Source of the DNA: Candidatus Enterococcus ferrettii
Lineage (GTDB): Bacteria; Bacillota; Bacilli; Lactobacillales; Enterococcaceae
Assembly: GCF_017377655.1 (NCBI RefSeq)
Contig: NZ_JAFREL010000100.1
Span: 1 to 34,138 of the forward strand
Direction: 5' to 3'
DNA length: 34,138 nucleotides
The notes under the pieces were generated by a model. The model worked only from the letters and a program-made list of their open reading frames with translations, was not told where the DNA came from and searched no databases. The position numbers and the translations under genes were made by a program. Within the stretch, counting starts at the first letter, position 1. The number at the start of each line of letters is the position of its first letter. Shown in pieces: positions 1-8,715 of the stretch.

Positions 1-49
1 AACTTTTTGGGGTCACTACATCGTTCTCTCACCGGTTTTTCTAGTTATG

Positions 50-904
50 CTAGCGCCATAAAAAAGCGATTAAACTGTCTCGAAGCTTCTTACTGCGGGT
101 AATCGCAGAATGACCCCCACTTCTTCCTTTGATCAGCAATTCCTGATAGTTTTTAGTATGCTTTTGCAATAAAAAACGCAAAGAGAACGCGCTGTGGGTA
201 GAAACAGAACCATCACTGTCTGTCCCATCCTGCAAATCTCCAGCCACGTTTAAGATGGCTAAGTTATTTGGCAACCGATTCATAGCTTGGTCAAAATATT
301 CATAGATCGGAGTCTGACCAACTGGTCCATCCTCCGTTAGTTCATAGGCAAAAATCTCTTCCGTATCCTCCGCAATTTCCAGATCGTTAAAGGGAGCTGC
401 GATCGTTACTAATTTTGCTACTCTAGGTACCTTGCTGTCAGCATATTCCAGCAGGTATCTTAAGGTAGATACACCACCCATTGAATGAGCAACCAAATTT
501 AACGTGGTCACATGTTGTTGATATAGATAATGCATGACTTTAGCAATCCACTTACTTTGTTGAATCTCGTCCGTCACGTCTTCACTGAATAAAACCATAA
601 TTGTTGGGTTGTCGTGATTATTAGTCAGCTCCCCTTCGACAGACAGCTTTCCATCGGACTTCACTACGATGGTCATCTCTCGCTTAGCAATATTCTCCGA
701 CTCCAATTGCTTCAACAAGGGCCCAAAAGAAAGTGAGCTCCCTTGATAACCATGAATAAAAACAGTTGGGATATTAGAATAGCGCACCCCTTTTTGTTTA
801 GTTAGGGTGCCCGGGCTGAAATAACGAATCTGAGCATAATAAACCAACCCGATTACTGACAAAAATGAGAGAAGCAAAGCAACAAGCTTGGCTATTTTTT
901 TCAT
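50..904 (-). CDS. DUF915-type alpha/beta hydrolase, membrane-anchored
   Basis: A 284-residue protein of the lipase-like alpha/beta hydrolase fold that resembles the DUF915 group. Residues about 5-24 form a hydrophobic signal anchor with a short Lys-rich N-terminus, so the catalytic domain should face outside. The oxyanion-hole motif FIHGYQGS lies near residue 50. The nucleophile elbow is AHSMGG with Ser141, having Ala where GxSxG usually starts with Gly. The likely catalytic His is His265 in GGHS. The substrate is unknown, although family members are annotated as lipases or esterases. Its ATG is 3 bases after the stop of the upstream gene, and its AGAAGG ribosome site lies inside that gene, so the two are translationally linked. 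No terminator is seen in the 49 bases downstream. Family assignment is firm; function is inferred. Confidence 0.85.
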   Translation of the reverse strand: MKKIAKLVALLLSFLSVIGLVYYAQIRYFSPGTLTKQKGVRYSNIPTVFIHGYQGSSLSFGPLLKQLESENIAKREMTIVVKSDGKLSVEGELTNNHDNPTIMVLFSEDVTDEIQQSKWIAKVMHYLYQQHVTTLNLVAHSMGGVSTLRYLLEYADSKVPRVAKLVTIAAPFNDLEIAEDTEEIFAYELTEDGPVGQTPIYEYFDQAMNRLPNNLAILNVAGDLQDGTDSDGSVSTHSAFSLRFLLQKHTKNYQELLIKGRSGGHSAITRSKKLRDSLIAFLWR

Positions 905-907
905 TTA

Positions 908-1711
908 TTACGCCTTCTTTTGAATAATGTAGGTGAAAGAGTCTTTTGATCCTAACAAACGCAGCAAAAGCTGATAAAAAGCAAAGTAGCGTTCCGTTTC
1001 ATCGTATTGCTGCCACAAACTAGCAACCTCCCCCAGTTCAGTCTTCTCCTGTACCACCGGCACTTCAAGCTTCCATTCAGGACCAGCTGAAGCAACCTCA
1101 GTCATGACTAGACTTTTTAGAAAGATCGAATTTCTTTTCGGTTGTTTTCCCTTTAAAAGTGACGCCAGTAAAAGCTCCACCTGATTAAAAAAGAAACCTG
1201 GATGTACATCACCTAGAAGCTTTTCCAGAGACCCGAATGACTCAGGTCGTTTCTCCTGCTGATAATAGAAATAATTGGGCAATGTAAGTGAAGTAATCCC
1301 CTGAGCGTTCAACGTAACCAGTTCATATGAATTATTCTCTAAAAGAGTTCTACATGGCAGATCAAAGGTCACGGCCAATGGTCCCGCTAATTCTTCCGGA
1401 TAAAACTGTTCTACAAAACTGATTAACTCATCCGTCCCAATTAATTGTGTTAATTGATTGTACAAAGCACTCTGGGGAAAATCTTGATAAACCGGCAAGA
1501 GCAAGCGATAACGCCGATCTTTCCGTTCCACTACACCCGTCTGAATCAACAAATCCAAACGCTTATCCAACTGCACATCCTCCGAAAATATAGAACGTAT
1601 TTCCCTCAGAATCACAGGGTGCTCCAGCTGATAAAAGTAAGCAATCAATCTATTTGTTGCTGGATCGGAAAGACTCCTTTTTAATTGTTTATTAGTTGTT
1701 AAAATATCCAT
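908..1711 (-). CDS. Uncharacterised protein, possibly DUF1803-related
   Basis: A 267-residue soluble protein with no signal peptide or membrane segment. I do not recognise it with certainty. In streptococci and enterococci a DUF1803 protein is commonly encoded beside ppaC, and the position fits that. Residues about 17-75 look like a winged-helix fold: helices around LIAYFYQLEHPVILREI and LDLLIQTGVVERKDRRYRL, with the pattern 'helix, LLIQTGVVER, basic strand'. The rest is mixed alpha/beta with no catalytic motif that I can see. It starts at an ATG with GGAG 6 bases upstream and has its own sigma-A-type promoter. It is followed after 3 bases by the membrane hydrolase gene, so the two probably act together. 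Function unknown. Confidence 0.8.
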   Translation of the reverse strand: MDILTTNKQLKRSLSDPATNRLIAYFYQLEHPVILREIRSIFSEDVQLDKRLDLLIQTGVVERKDRRYRLLLPVYQDFPQSALYNQLTQLIGTDELISFVEQFYPEELAGPLAVTFDLPCRTLLENNSYELVTLNAQGITSLTLPNYFYYQQEKRPESFGSLEKLLGDVHPGFFFNQVELLLASLLKGKQPKRNSIFLKSLVMTEVASAGPEWKLEVPVVQEKTELGEVASLWQQYDETERYFAFYQLLLRLLGSKDSFTYIIQKKA

Positions 1712-1727
1712 AATAACTCCATTTCAA

Positions 1728-1756
1728 AGTATAGTCCCAATTAAAAAAATATACAA
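1728..1756 (-). promoter_or_regulatory. Promoter of the unknown gene-DUF915 unit
   Basis: TTGTAT (1751-1756), a 17-base spacer, then TATACT (1728-1733) on the minus strand. The -35 box overlaps the T-tract of the ppaC terminator just upstream. Confidence 0.6.
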
Positions 1757-1783
1757 AAAAAGAGGATTTTTAAATCCTCTTCT
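1755..1783 (-). terminator. Rho-independent terminator of ppaC
   Basis: On the minus strand AAGAGGATTT and AATCCTCTT form a stem with a very short loop, followed by a run of T. It sits 7 bases after the ppaC stop. Confidence 0.85.
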
Positions 1784-1789
1784 TAACTC

Positions 1790-2719
1790 TTAAGCTTCAA
1801 AAGCGGCTGTCAATTGAGGAACAACCTGTTTCTTACGAGAAACGACACCTGGTAAGAAGGCCCGATCATCGGCTAATTGAACGTTGAAGGCTTCAATCAC
1901 TTTCTCACGCGGTTCACCAGCTACTAATAATTCAGAGTCTGAATTCAAAATGTTGGTAACCAACAACAAGAACAGATCATAACCCTTCTCAGCATTTTCA
2001 GCAATCATGGCTGCTTTTAATGCATCTTGACGCGCAAATACCTCGTCTAAGTCAACAGTATTTACTTGAGCAACTCGGACTGTTTTATCCGCCATTGGGA
2101 AGCTTTTCGCATCCAAGTCTAATAGCTCAGCTTCTGATTTATCAGCCAAGTTAGTTCCAGCTTTTAACATCGCTAGACCATAGCTGTCTAAATCAACGTT
2201 AGCCACCTCAGCAAGCTCTTTTGCTGCTGCTACATCTTCTTCAGTACAAGTAGGTGATTTGAATAGTAATGTGTCAGAAACAATCGCTGACAGCATTAGA
2301 CCAGCTATTTCTTTTGGCACTGCCACATTCTTTTCTTTGTATAGTTTCAATACGATAGTTGATGTACAACCAACCGGTTCAGCGCGATAGTACAAAGGAT
2401 CTGCTGTTTGAAAATTAGCAATTCGATGGTGGTCCACTACTGCTAAAATATTAGCTTTTTCAATGTCTGAAATTGACTGCTGGAATTCATTGTGATCCAC
2501 CAGCATAACATCAGCAGCTTCTGCTTCAACACTTTCTACTACACGAGGGGCTGTTAAACCGAAGTGATCCAAAGCATACTGGGTTTCTTCATTAGGGGTA
2601 CCCAAAGCTACTGCTTCAGCATCTATCCCCAATTCTTTTTGCAGATTTGCAAAGGAAATCGCTGCGCCAATTGCATCTGTATCAGGATTCTGGTGACCAA
2701 AAACTAAAACTTTTGTCAT
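1790..2719 (-). CDS. ppaC: Manganese-dependent inorganic pyrophosphatase
   Basis: A family II (DHH) pyrophosphatase of 309 residues that splits pyrophosphate into two phosphates in the cytoplasm, pulling biosynthetic reactions forward. The N-terminal metal-binding motifs are plain: [11 protein letters not shown] near residue 7, DHNEF near 75, and the DHH motif in VVDHHR near 97. The C-terminal half carries the substrate-binding region with SRKKQ near residue 295. A TTG two codons upstream is in frame, but the ATG at 2719 has GGAG 10 bases before it and gives the usual family length. The gene stands alone between two terminators, so it is monocistronic. Its promoter overlaps the terminator of the upstream pflA. 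Confidence 0.97.
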   Translation of the reverse strand: MTKVLVFGHQNPDTDAIGAAISFANLQKELGIDAEAVALGTPNEETQYALDHFGLTAPRVVESVEAEAADVMLVDHNEFQQSISDIEKANILAVVDHHRIANFQTADPLYYRAEPVGCTSTIVLKLYKEKNVAVPKEIAGLMLSAIVSDTLLFKSPTCTEEDVAAAKELAEVANVDLDSYGLAMLKAGTNLADKSEAELLDLDAKSFPMADKTVRVAQVNTVDLDEVFARQDALKAAMIAENAEKGYDLFLLLVTNILNSDSELLVAGEPREKVIEAFNVQLADDRAFLPGVVSRKKQVVPQLTAAFEA

Positions 2720-2752
2720 AATCAATTCGCTCCTTTAAATAAGTTCTTCTTA

Positions 2753-2780
2753 ATGATATCAAAAAAAACGAAAAGAGCAA
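2753..2780 (-). promoter_or_regulatory. Promoter of ppaC
   Basis: TTGCTC (2775-2780), a 16-base spacer, and TATCAT (2753-2758) preceded by TGA, an extended -10. The -35 lies within the 3' arm of the pflA terminator hairpin. Confidence 0.5.
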
Positions 2781-2798
2781 CCAACAGTCGCTCTTTTC
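2761..2798 (-). terminator. Rho-independent terminator of pflA
   Basis: Minus-strand stem GAAAAGAGC / GCTCTTTTC (9 bp, 11-base loop) followed by G and eight T, just after the pflA stop. Confidence 0.9.
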
Positions 2799-2806
2799 TC
2801 GAAAGT

Positions 2807-3586
2807 TTATCGTTTCAGATAGCCTTTATAATCCTCTGTGTGGAGAAGTTTTTTTGCATTAACCACTCGTTCATCCGCAGGCGGTTCAATGCCTTCCAAT
2901 GGATATTTCAAGCCCATTTCTTCCCATTTGTATTTACCCATCGTGTGGTAAGGCAGAATTTCTACTTTATCCACGTTCTTCAAGGTTTTAATAAATGTAT
3001 CTAATCGAATTAAAAATTCGTCATAGTCGCTTCTAAAGGGTACTAATACGTGGCGAATCCAAACCGGCTTATTGATGTCGGATAAATACTTCGCCATGTC
3101 CAAAATATTGGCATTGCCATGTCCAGTTAATTCCTTATGCTTTTGATCATCGATTTGTTTAATGTCAAATAAAATCAGGTCGGTATATTGCATCAATTCT
3201 TCAAATTTAGAGAAAAATGGTTCTTCAAAGGTAAAGGGTTTGCCACATGAATCTAATGTAGTGTGGATTCCTTGCGCTTTAGCCTTTTTAAATAGATCAA
3301 TTAAAAAATCAATTTGCAGCAAGGGTTCACCACCACTAACAGTGATTCCACCTTTTTTACCCCAATAGCTCTTGTAATGGATTGCTTCTTGTAAGAGATC
3401 ATCGGCCGTACGTTTCTTAGCCTTGGGATCGTTAATTTGCCAAGTATCAGGATTATGACAAAACTGGCAGCGCATGCGGCAGCCTTGCATAAAGACGATA
3501 AATCGAACGCCAGGTCCATCAACGGAGCCAAAGCTTTCAATTGAGTGGACATTTCCTATGATGGGTTGTTCAGTCGTTGTCGACAT
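2807..3586 (-). CDS. pflA: Pyruvate formate-lyase activating enzyme (radical SAM)
   Basis: A 259-residue radical SAM enzyme that uses S-adenosylmethionine and a [4Fe-4S] cluster to generate the glycyl radical in PflB under anaerobic conditions. The cluster ligands are Cys36, Cys40 and Cys43 in the CxxxCxxC motif of GCRMRCQFCHNP. The SAM-binding GGEP motif follows near residue 80. The reading frame is open 17 codons further upstream, but the ATG at 3586 is correct: AGGAGG lies 8 bases before it. It is downstream of its substrate gene pflB, 84 bases away, with a 16-bp hairpin in the gap that may lower its expression relative to pflB. A strong terminator follows. Confidence 0.97.
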   Translation of the reverse strand: MSTTTEQPIIGNVHSIESFGSVDGPGVRFIVFMQGCRMRCQFCHNPDTWQINDPKAKKRTADDLLQEAIHYKSYWGKKGGITVSGGEPLLQIDFLIDLFKKAKAQGIHTTLDSCGKPFTFEEPFFSKFEELMQYTDLILFDIKQIDDQKHKELTGHGNANILDMAKYLSDINKPVWIRHVLVPFRSDYDEFLIRLDTFIKTLKNVDKVEILPYHTMGKYKWEEMGLKYPLEGIEPPADERVVNAKKLLHTEDYKGYLKR

Positions 3587-3611
3587 AAACATTTCCTCCT
3601 TATAAACATGG

Positions 3612-3647
3612 GTAAAGGCGAATAGACCTCCGTCCATCCGCCCTTAC
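3612..3647 (-). promoter_or_regulatory. Long intergenic hairpin between pflB and pflA
   Basis: The minus-strand RNA can form one uninterrupted 16-bp stem (3612-3627 with 3632-3647, three G-U pairs) closed by the tetraloop GGAG. No T-tract follows, so it is not a standard terminator. Such structures often act as RNA processing or stability elements that set the ratio of two cistrons; that role is inferred here. Confidence 0.75.
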
Positions 3648-3670
3648 TTGCGTTACTTTGTTTTCAGTTC

Positions 3671-5962
3671 TTACATCTTTTCGTGGAATGTACGGCTGAT
3701 AACATCTAATTGTTGTTCACGACTTAAATCAATAAATTTAACTGCGTAACCAGAAACACGAATGGTGAAGTTTGCGTACTCTTCTTTTTCTGGGTGTTCC
3801 ATTGCATCAACTAGTTTTTCTTTGCCGAATACGTTCACGTTTAAGTGATGCGCACCTTGGTCAAAGTAGCCGTTCAATACGTTTGTTAAGTTTTCGATTT
3901 GTTCTTCTTCATCATGACCTAAAGCATCAGGGTTGATACTTTGTGTATTTGAAATGCCGTCTAAAGCATATTCATAAGGCAATTTAGTCAATGAGTTTAA
4001 TGAAGCCAACAATCCGTTTTGTTCTGCACCGTAAGATGGGTTAGCACCAGGTGATAATGGCGCACCAGCAGGACGTCCATCTGGCAAACTTCCAGTTGCT
4101 TTTCCGTAAACTACGTTAGAAGTGATTGTCAGGATAGAAGTTGTTGGTTCAGAATCACGGTATGTTTTGTAATGCTCTAATTTTTCCAAGAAAGTCTTCA
4201 ATAACCAAACAGCAATATCATCAGCACGGTTATCATCATTTCCGTATTTAGGAAACTCGCCTTCAGTCTTGTAGTCAATCACTAAGCCGTCTTCGTCACG
4301 AACTGGATAAACTTTTGCGTATTTGATCGCTGCTAATGAATCTACTACGTGAGAGAATCCAGCAATACCAGTTGCAAAGGTACGTTTCAAGTTTGTATCC
4401 ATCAAAGCAAGCTCAGCTGCTTCATAATAATATTTATCGTGCATGTAGTGGATGCAGTTTAATGTATTTACATACATACCTGCCAACCATTCAAGCATAT
4501 CGTCATATTTTTCCATTACTTCTTCAAAATCTAACGCATCATCAGAAGTAATTGCGCGGTATTTAGGTCCCACTTGTGTTTTAGATTTTTCATCTACTCC
4601 ACCGTTAATTGCATAGGTCAAAGCTTTGGCAAGGTTTGCACGGGCACCAAAGAATTGCATTTCTTTACCCGTTTGAGTCGCAGACACACAGCAGCAAATT
4701 GCATAGTCATCTAACCATACTGGACGCATAACGTCGTCATTTTCGTATTGGATAGAAGAAGTTTCAATTGAAATTTTCGCTGCATAATCTTTAAAACCTT
4801 CAGGCAAACGAGAAGAGTACAATACTGTCAAGTTTGGTTCTGGAGAAGGTCCCATATTTTGCAAAGTACGTAAGAAACGGAAATCATTTTTAGTAACTAA
4901 TGTACGTCCGTCCATACCCATACCAGCGATTGAAAGAGTTGCCCATACTGGGTCTCCTGAGAACAATTCGTTGTATGAAGGGATACGAGCGAATTTAACC
5001 ATACGTAATTTCATAACTAAATGGTCGATTAACTCTTGTGCTTCAGCTTCATTCATCAAGCCTTTATTGATATCACGTTGGATATAGATATCTAAGAAGG
5101 TTGATACACGGCCGATTGACATTGCTGCACCATTTTGTTCTTTGATTGCAGCTAGGTAACCGAAGTATACCCATTGTACAGCTTCTTTCGCATTTTCAGC
5201 TGGACGAGAAATATCGTAGCCGTATGCTGCTGCCATTTCTTTCATTTTTTTCAATGCTTTAAATTGGTCGTTAACTTCTTCACGCAAACGAATATCTTCG
5301 TCAGTGAATTGTCCATTGCCAACGTTTGCATGATCTTTTAATTTTTCTTGCATCAAGTAGTCAATTCCGTATAGTGCTACACGACGGTAGTCGCCAACAA
5401 TACGTCCACGGCCATAAGTATCAGGAAGTCCAGTAATAATCTTATTACGACGAGCTGCCCGAATTTCTGGTGTATAAACATCGAAAACACCTTGATTATG
5501 TGTCTTATGATATTCGCTGAAGATTTCAGTGAATTTAGGGTTTGGAGTGTATCCATAGCTTTCCAATGCTTCTTCAGCCATCCGAATACCGCCATAAGGC
5601 ATGAATGCACGTTTTAAAGGTTTGTCAGTTTGGATACCAACAACTTTTTCTTCGTCTTTCAACTCTTCGTCAATGTAACCTGCACCGTATGCATTTACTG
5701 AGGAAACAACGTCAGTTTCCATATCCAATACGCCGCCGTTTTCACGTTCTTGCTTTTGCAGTTCTTGCAGTCTGCCCCATAATTTGTTGGTTGCATCTGT
5801 TGCTTCTGCCAAGAATTCAGCATTTCCTTCGTACGGTGTGTAGTTGGCTTGGATAAAATCACGTGTGTTTACTTCTGTCTTCCAAGTTGTACCCTTGAAG
5901 CCATTCCATGCTTCTTTTTCAATTACATTCAACTTTTCAAGCTCTTTTGTTGCAGTTCCCAT
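3671..5962 (-). CDS. pflB: Pyruvate formate-lyase (formate C-acetyltransferase)
   Basis: A 763-residue glycyl radical enzyme that converts pyruvate and CoA to formate and acetyl-CoA, the entry to mixed-acid fermentation when oxygen is low. The catalytic cysteine pair is Cys424-Cys425 in AICCCVS; an extra Cys423 replaces the Ala found in E. coli. The glycyl radical site is Gly738 in RVSGYAV near the C-terminus. The N-terminal GFKGTTWK and [11 protein letters not shown] blocks are typical. The start is an ATG with AAGGAGG 10 bases before. A promoter at 6022-6049 gives a leader of about 50 bases. Upstream are a perfect cre match and a Rex-like box, so control by carbon source and NADH/NAD balance is plausible. 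pflA follows. Confidence 0.98.
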   Translation of the reverse strand: MGTATKELEKLNVIEKEAWNGFKGTTWKTEVNTRDFIQANYTPYEGNAEFLAEATDATNKLWGRLQELQKQERENGGVLDMETDVVSSVNAYGAGYIDEELKDEEKVVGIQTDKPLKRAFMPYGGIRMAEEALESYGYTPNPKFTEIFSEYHKTHNQGVFDVYTPEIRAARRNKIITGLPDTYGRGRIVGDYRRVALYGIDYLMQEKLKDHANVGNGQFTDEDIRLREEVNDQFKALKKMKEMAAAYGYDISRPAENAKEAVQWVYFGYLAAIKEQNGAAMSIGRVSTFLDIYIQRDINKGLMNEAEAQELIDHLVMKLRMVKFARIPSYNELFSGDPVWATLSIAGMGMDGRTLVTKNDFRFLRTLQNMGPSPEPNLTVLYSSRLPEGFKDYAAKISIETSSIQYENDDVMRPVWLDDYAICCCVSATQTGKEMQFFGARANLAKALTYAINGGVDEKSKTQVGPKYRAITSDDALDFEEVMEKYDDMLEWLAGMYVNTLNCIHYMHDKYYYEAAELALMDTNLKRTFATGIAGFSHVVDSLAAIKYAKVYPVRDEDGLVIDYKTEGEFPKYGNDDNRADDIAVWLLKTFLEKLEHYKTYRDSEPTTSILTITSNVVYGKATGSLPDGRPAGAPLSPGANPSYGAEQNGLLASLNSLTKLPYEYALDGISNTQSINPDALGHDEEEQIENLTNVLNGYFDQGAHHLNVNVFGKEKLVDAMEHPEKEEYANFTIRVSGYAVKFIDLSREQQLDVISRTFHEKM

Positions 5963-6021
5963 TTAAGAGAGACCTCCTTAGAAAATTATGACCCTTTTAA
6001 TTGCTACAGCTTTACAGACAC

Positions 6022-6049
6022 AGTATAACACATTCTAAAGCTATTGCAA
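6022..6049 (-). promoter_or_regulatory. Promoter of pflB
   Basis: TTGCAA (6044-6049), a 16-base spacer, and TATACT (6022-6027) with an extended TGT. The -35 is the centre of a perfect 12-base palindrome CTATTGCAATAG (6041-6052), a possible operator. Confidence 0.75.
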
Positions 6050-6056
6050 TAGTTTC

Positions 6057-6074
6057 ATGTAAAAACTTTAACAA
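6057..6074 (-). promoter_or_regulatory. Rex-like box upstream of pflB
   Basis: TTGTTAAAGTTTTTACAT on the minus strand matches 13 of 18 positions of the Rex operator type TTGTGAAATATTTCACAA, just upstream of the -35. Rex is a redox (NADH/NAD) repressor of fermentation genes in Gram-positive bacteria. Binding is inferred. Confidence 0.35.
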
Positions 6075-6091
6075 GTCACTTTTTCTTTACC

Positions 6092-6105
6092 TGTTATCGG
6101 TAACA
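6092..6105. promoter_or_regulatory. cre (CcpA) site upstream of pflB
   Basis: TGTTATCGGTAACA fits every position of the cre consensus TGWNANCGNTNWCA on both strands. It is centred about 80 bases upstream of the predicted pfl transcription start, a location more typical of activation than of blocking. Confidence 0.55.
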
Positions 6106-6186
6106 TCCCTTTTATATCAAGAATATCAAGCATGTTCTATTTATTAATAATTCTTACAAACTCACCTTTATCAGGTATTATGTGAG

Positions 6187-6230
6187 CGAAAAAACGGCTA
6201 TCTGTACTAATACAGATAGCCGTTTTTGTT
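6187..6230 (-). terminator. Rho-independent terminator of parC
   Basis: A perfect 17-bp stem (6190-6206 with 6211-6227), loop of 4 and T-rich flanks on both sides. It lies just past the parC stop and insulates parC from pfl. Confidence 0.95.
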
Positions 6231-6253
6231 CAAATTATATAATACAGTTAATA

Positions 6254-8701
6254 CTATTGTTCATCCCACTGTTTCGTTTCGTAAACAGCAAATACCTCGC
6301 CGTCCGTCTTCTCATCTATGGCAAATGAACCATTGGCCAAACGATCGCTGACTGGGATTTTAGCAATTTCCACTGTTTGAGTCGTTCCTTTTTGGGTCAG
6401 CAACTCAAGTTCACCCTCTGTGGCATCTGTTAGATAAACTAAACGATGCGCATTTTTCTTCAGCTCTCTGAAGATCATTAGGCCGCGTTTTGCTCTGCCC
6501 AGTTGCGGTAATTCTTGAGCCAACATCCGTTTTGCTGCTCCCCGTTGACTGATTAGGGTAATTGGTGAATCCCCTTCGGATAAGATTAGTGTACCGCCAA
6601 CAACATGATCGCCGTCTTTCAGATTAACAGCCTTAACACCCGCTGCTTTAGCCCCTACTACAGGTACTTCTTCTAGAGGATAGCGCAGACCAAAGCCTCG
6701 ATAAGTTCCGATAAACACATCAAGATCTTTAGTATTTTTGATTAAGCGTACTGCAATTACCCGATCCGTGTCGCTTTTCAGCTTGATTGCTGCAGTCGGA
6801 CGACTCTTGTACGTGCGCCATGGTGAAAACTCGGTCATGCGGGTTTGCTTAATCATACCTTCTTTAGTCATGAGGACAAATAATTGATTGGCATCAATCT
6901 CTTTATATGGAAAGACTGCCATAATTTCTTCATCAACTTTTAGGTTGGTAATCGTTTGTGAAATATGTTCACCCACGTCTTTCCATTTCAAATCCGCTAC
7001 CTCATGAACTGGACGATAGATCATATTGCCGCGATTAGTTAAAATCAGTACATGATCTAACGTATTCATTTTCTGAGCAAACAAGACGCGGTCCCCGTCC
7101 TTCATTCCCAGTTCTTCTGGTTGAGATGCATTGTAGGAACGCAGGCTGCTGCGTTTCATATATCCTTCTTGGGTAACAGATACTACAACGTCCTCCTGAG
7201 CGATCAGCACCTCGGTTTCGATCTTGATTTCTGTGATTTGATCTTCAATCTTAGTTAAGCGACCATTACCGTATTGCTTTTTGATTTGGCGCAGCTCTTG
7301 CTTCATCACTTTGTTCAATTCTCGTTCACTAGACAAGATCAGTTGTAATTCTTTCACTTCAGCGGATAATTCATCTGCTTCTTTTTTCAATTGAGTAATA
7401 TCTGTGTTAGTTAGACGATACAATTGCAGGTTCACTATTGCTTCCGCCTGCTCCTCAGTAAACTCAAACTTTTTAACTAAATTGTTTTTCGCATCTCGCT
7501 TGTCTTTACTTTCACGAATTGCTGCAATCACTTCATCCAGGATCGATAAAGCCTTCATCAAGCCTTCAACAATGTGTTGTCGTTTTTGAGCTTTAGTCAA
7601 TTCAAATTGACTGCGTTTCGTGATGACTGATTGACGATGTTGAATGTAGCTGGCTAAAATATGCTTTAGGCCAACTTGCTGCGGTGTCATATTGTCAATG
7701 GCTACCATGTTGAAATTGTAATTGATCTGCAAATCCGTATTTTTAAACAAGTAATTCAAAATACCTTCTGCATTTGCGTCCTTCTTCAGTTCTACTACAA
7801 TTTGAAGACCTGTACGGTCAGTTTCATCACGAACTTCGGCAATACCATCAATTTTTTTGTTCAAACGAATTTCGTCCATTTTTTTCACTAGGATCGCCTT
7901 ATTCACTTCGTAAGGGACCTCATGGATCACAATCTGCTGTTTTCCACCTTTTAATGGTTCAATTGCCGTCTTTGAACGTAGAATTACTTTCCCTTTGCCG
8001 GTTTCATAAGCTTTTTTGATCTCATCTTTGCCTTGTAAAATGCCACCAGTCGGAAAGTCAGGTCCTGGAATAAATTCCATGATTTTTTCTAGGCTGGCGT
8101 TGGGATGATCCAACAAATAGATTGTTCCTTCAATAACTTCAGATAAATTATGCGTTGGAATTTCGGTAGCATATCCCGCTGAAATCCCAGTAGATCCATT
8201 GATTAACAGATTAGGATAAGCTGCGGGTAAAACAGTCGGTTCTTTTTCGGTATCATCAAAGTTCCAAACTAAATCAACTGTATCCTTCTCAATATCTTTC
8301 AGCATCTCTCCGCTCAGCTGGGAAAGACGTGCTTCCGTGTAACGCATTGCTGCTGGCGGATCGCCATCCATTGATCCATTGTTTCCGTGCATTTCAATCA
8401 GAACTTCTCGCAGCTTCCAGTCCTGACTCATACGTACCATTGCTTCATAAATCGAACTGTCCCCATGAGGATGATAATTCCCCATAATATTTCCGACAGA
8501 TTTAGCTGATTTTCGGAAGCCTTTATCGTAAGTATTACCATCCTTGTTCATAGCATATAAAATACGACGTTGTACCGGTTTTAATCCATCTCGAACATCT
8601 GGCAATGCCCGTTCTTGGATAATATATTTTGAGTAACGACCAAAGCGGTCACCCATGACTTCCTCTAACGTTAATTCTTGAATCGATTGTTTATTTTCCA
8701 T
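6254..8701 (-). CDS. parC: DNA topoisomerase IV subunit A
   Basis: An 815-residue type IIA topoisomerase breakage-reunion subunit. With ParE it decatenates daughter chromosomes using ATP. The catalytic tyrosine is Tyr121 in AMRYTEARL. The winged-helix region HPHGDSSIYEAM carries Ser82 and Glu86, equivalent to the Ser80 and Glu84 positions changed in fluoroquinolone-resistant enterococci; both are wild type here. The C-terminal half is the beta-pinwheel DNA-wrapping domain, with repeated GxK/R-G strands. The ATG follows the parE stop by 14 bases, with a GGTGG-type ribosome site. The gene ends in a 17-bp terminator. ParC is separated from GyrA by the parE linkage and the enterococcal ParC N-terminus. 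Confidence 0.97.
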   Translation of the reverse strand: MENKQSIQELTLEEVMGDRFGRYSKYIIQERALPDVRDGLKPVQRRILYAMNKDGNTYDKGFRKSAKSVGNIMGNYHPHGDSSIYEAMVRMSQDWKLREVLIEMHGNNGSMDGDPPAAMRYTEARLSQLSGEMLKDIEKDTVDLVWNFDDTEKEPTVLPAAYPNLLINGSTGISAGYATEIPTHNLSEVIEGTIYLLDHPNASLEKIMEFIPGPDFPTGGILQGKDEIKKAYETGKGKVILRSKTAIEPLKGGKQQIVIHEVPYEVNKAILVKKMDEIRLNKKIDGIAEVRDETDRTGLQIVVELKKDANAEGILNYLFKNTDLQINYNFNMVAIDNMTPQQVGLKHILASYIQHRQSVITKRSQFELTKAQKRQHIVEGLMKALSILDEVIAAIRESKDKRDAKNNLVKKFEFTEEQAEAIVNLQLYRLTNTDITQLKKEADELSAEVKELQLILSSERELNKVMKQELRQIKKQYGNGRLTKIEDQITEIKIETEVLIAQEDVVVSVTQEGYMKRSSLRSYNASQPEELGMKDGDRVLFAQKMNTLDHVLILTNRGNMIYRPVHEVADLKWKDVGEHISQTITNLKVDEEIMAVFPYKEIDANQLFVLMTKEGMIKQTRMTEFSPWRTYKSRPTAAIKLKSDTDRVIAVRLIKNTKDLDVFIGTYRGFGLRYPLEEVPVVGAKAAGVKAVNLKDGDHVVGGTLILSEGDSPITLISQRGAAKRMLAQELPQLGRAKRGLMIFRELKKNAHRLVYLTDATEGELELLTQKGTTQTVEIAKIPVSDRLANGSFAIDEKTDGEVFAVYETKQWDEQ

Positions 8702-8715
8702 CTGTCGACCACCAC

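Noticed and set aside
4680..4700. Three Cys in a row in pyruvate formate-lyase, first taken as an unusual active site
   Set aside because: The last two are the normal catalytic pair; Cys for the preceding Ala is, as far as I recall, usual in enterococcal enzymes.
8445..8475. Possible fluoroquinolone-resistance change in ParC
   Set aside because: Ser82 and Glu86 (equivalent to Ser80 and Glu84) are the wild-type residues, and the ParE quinolone region is normal.
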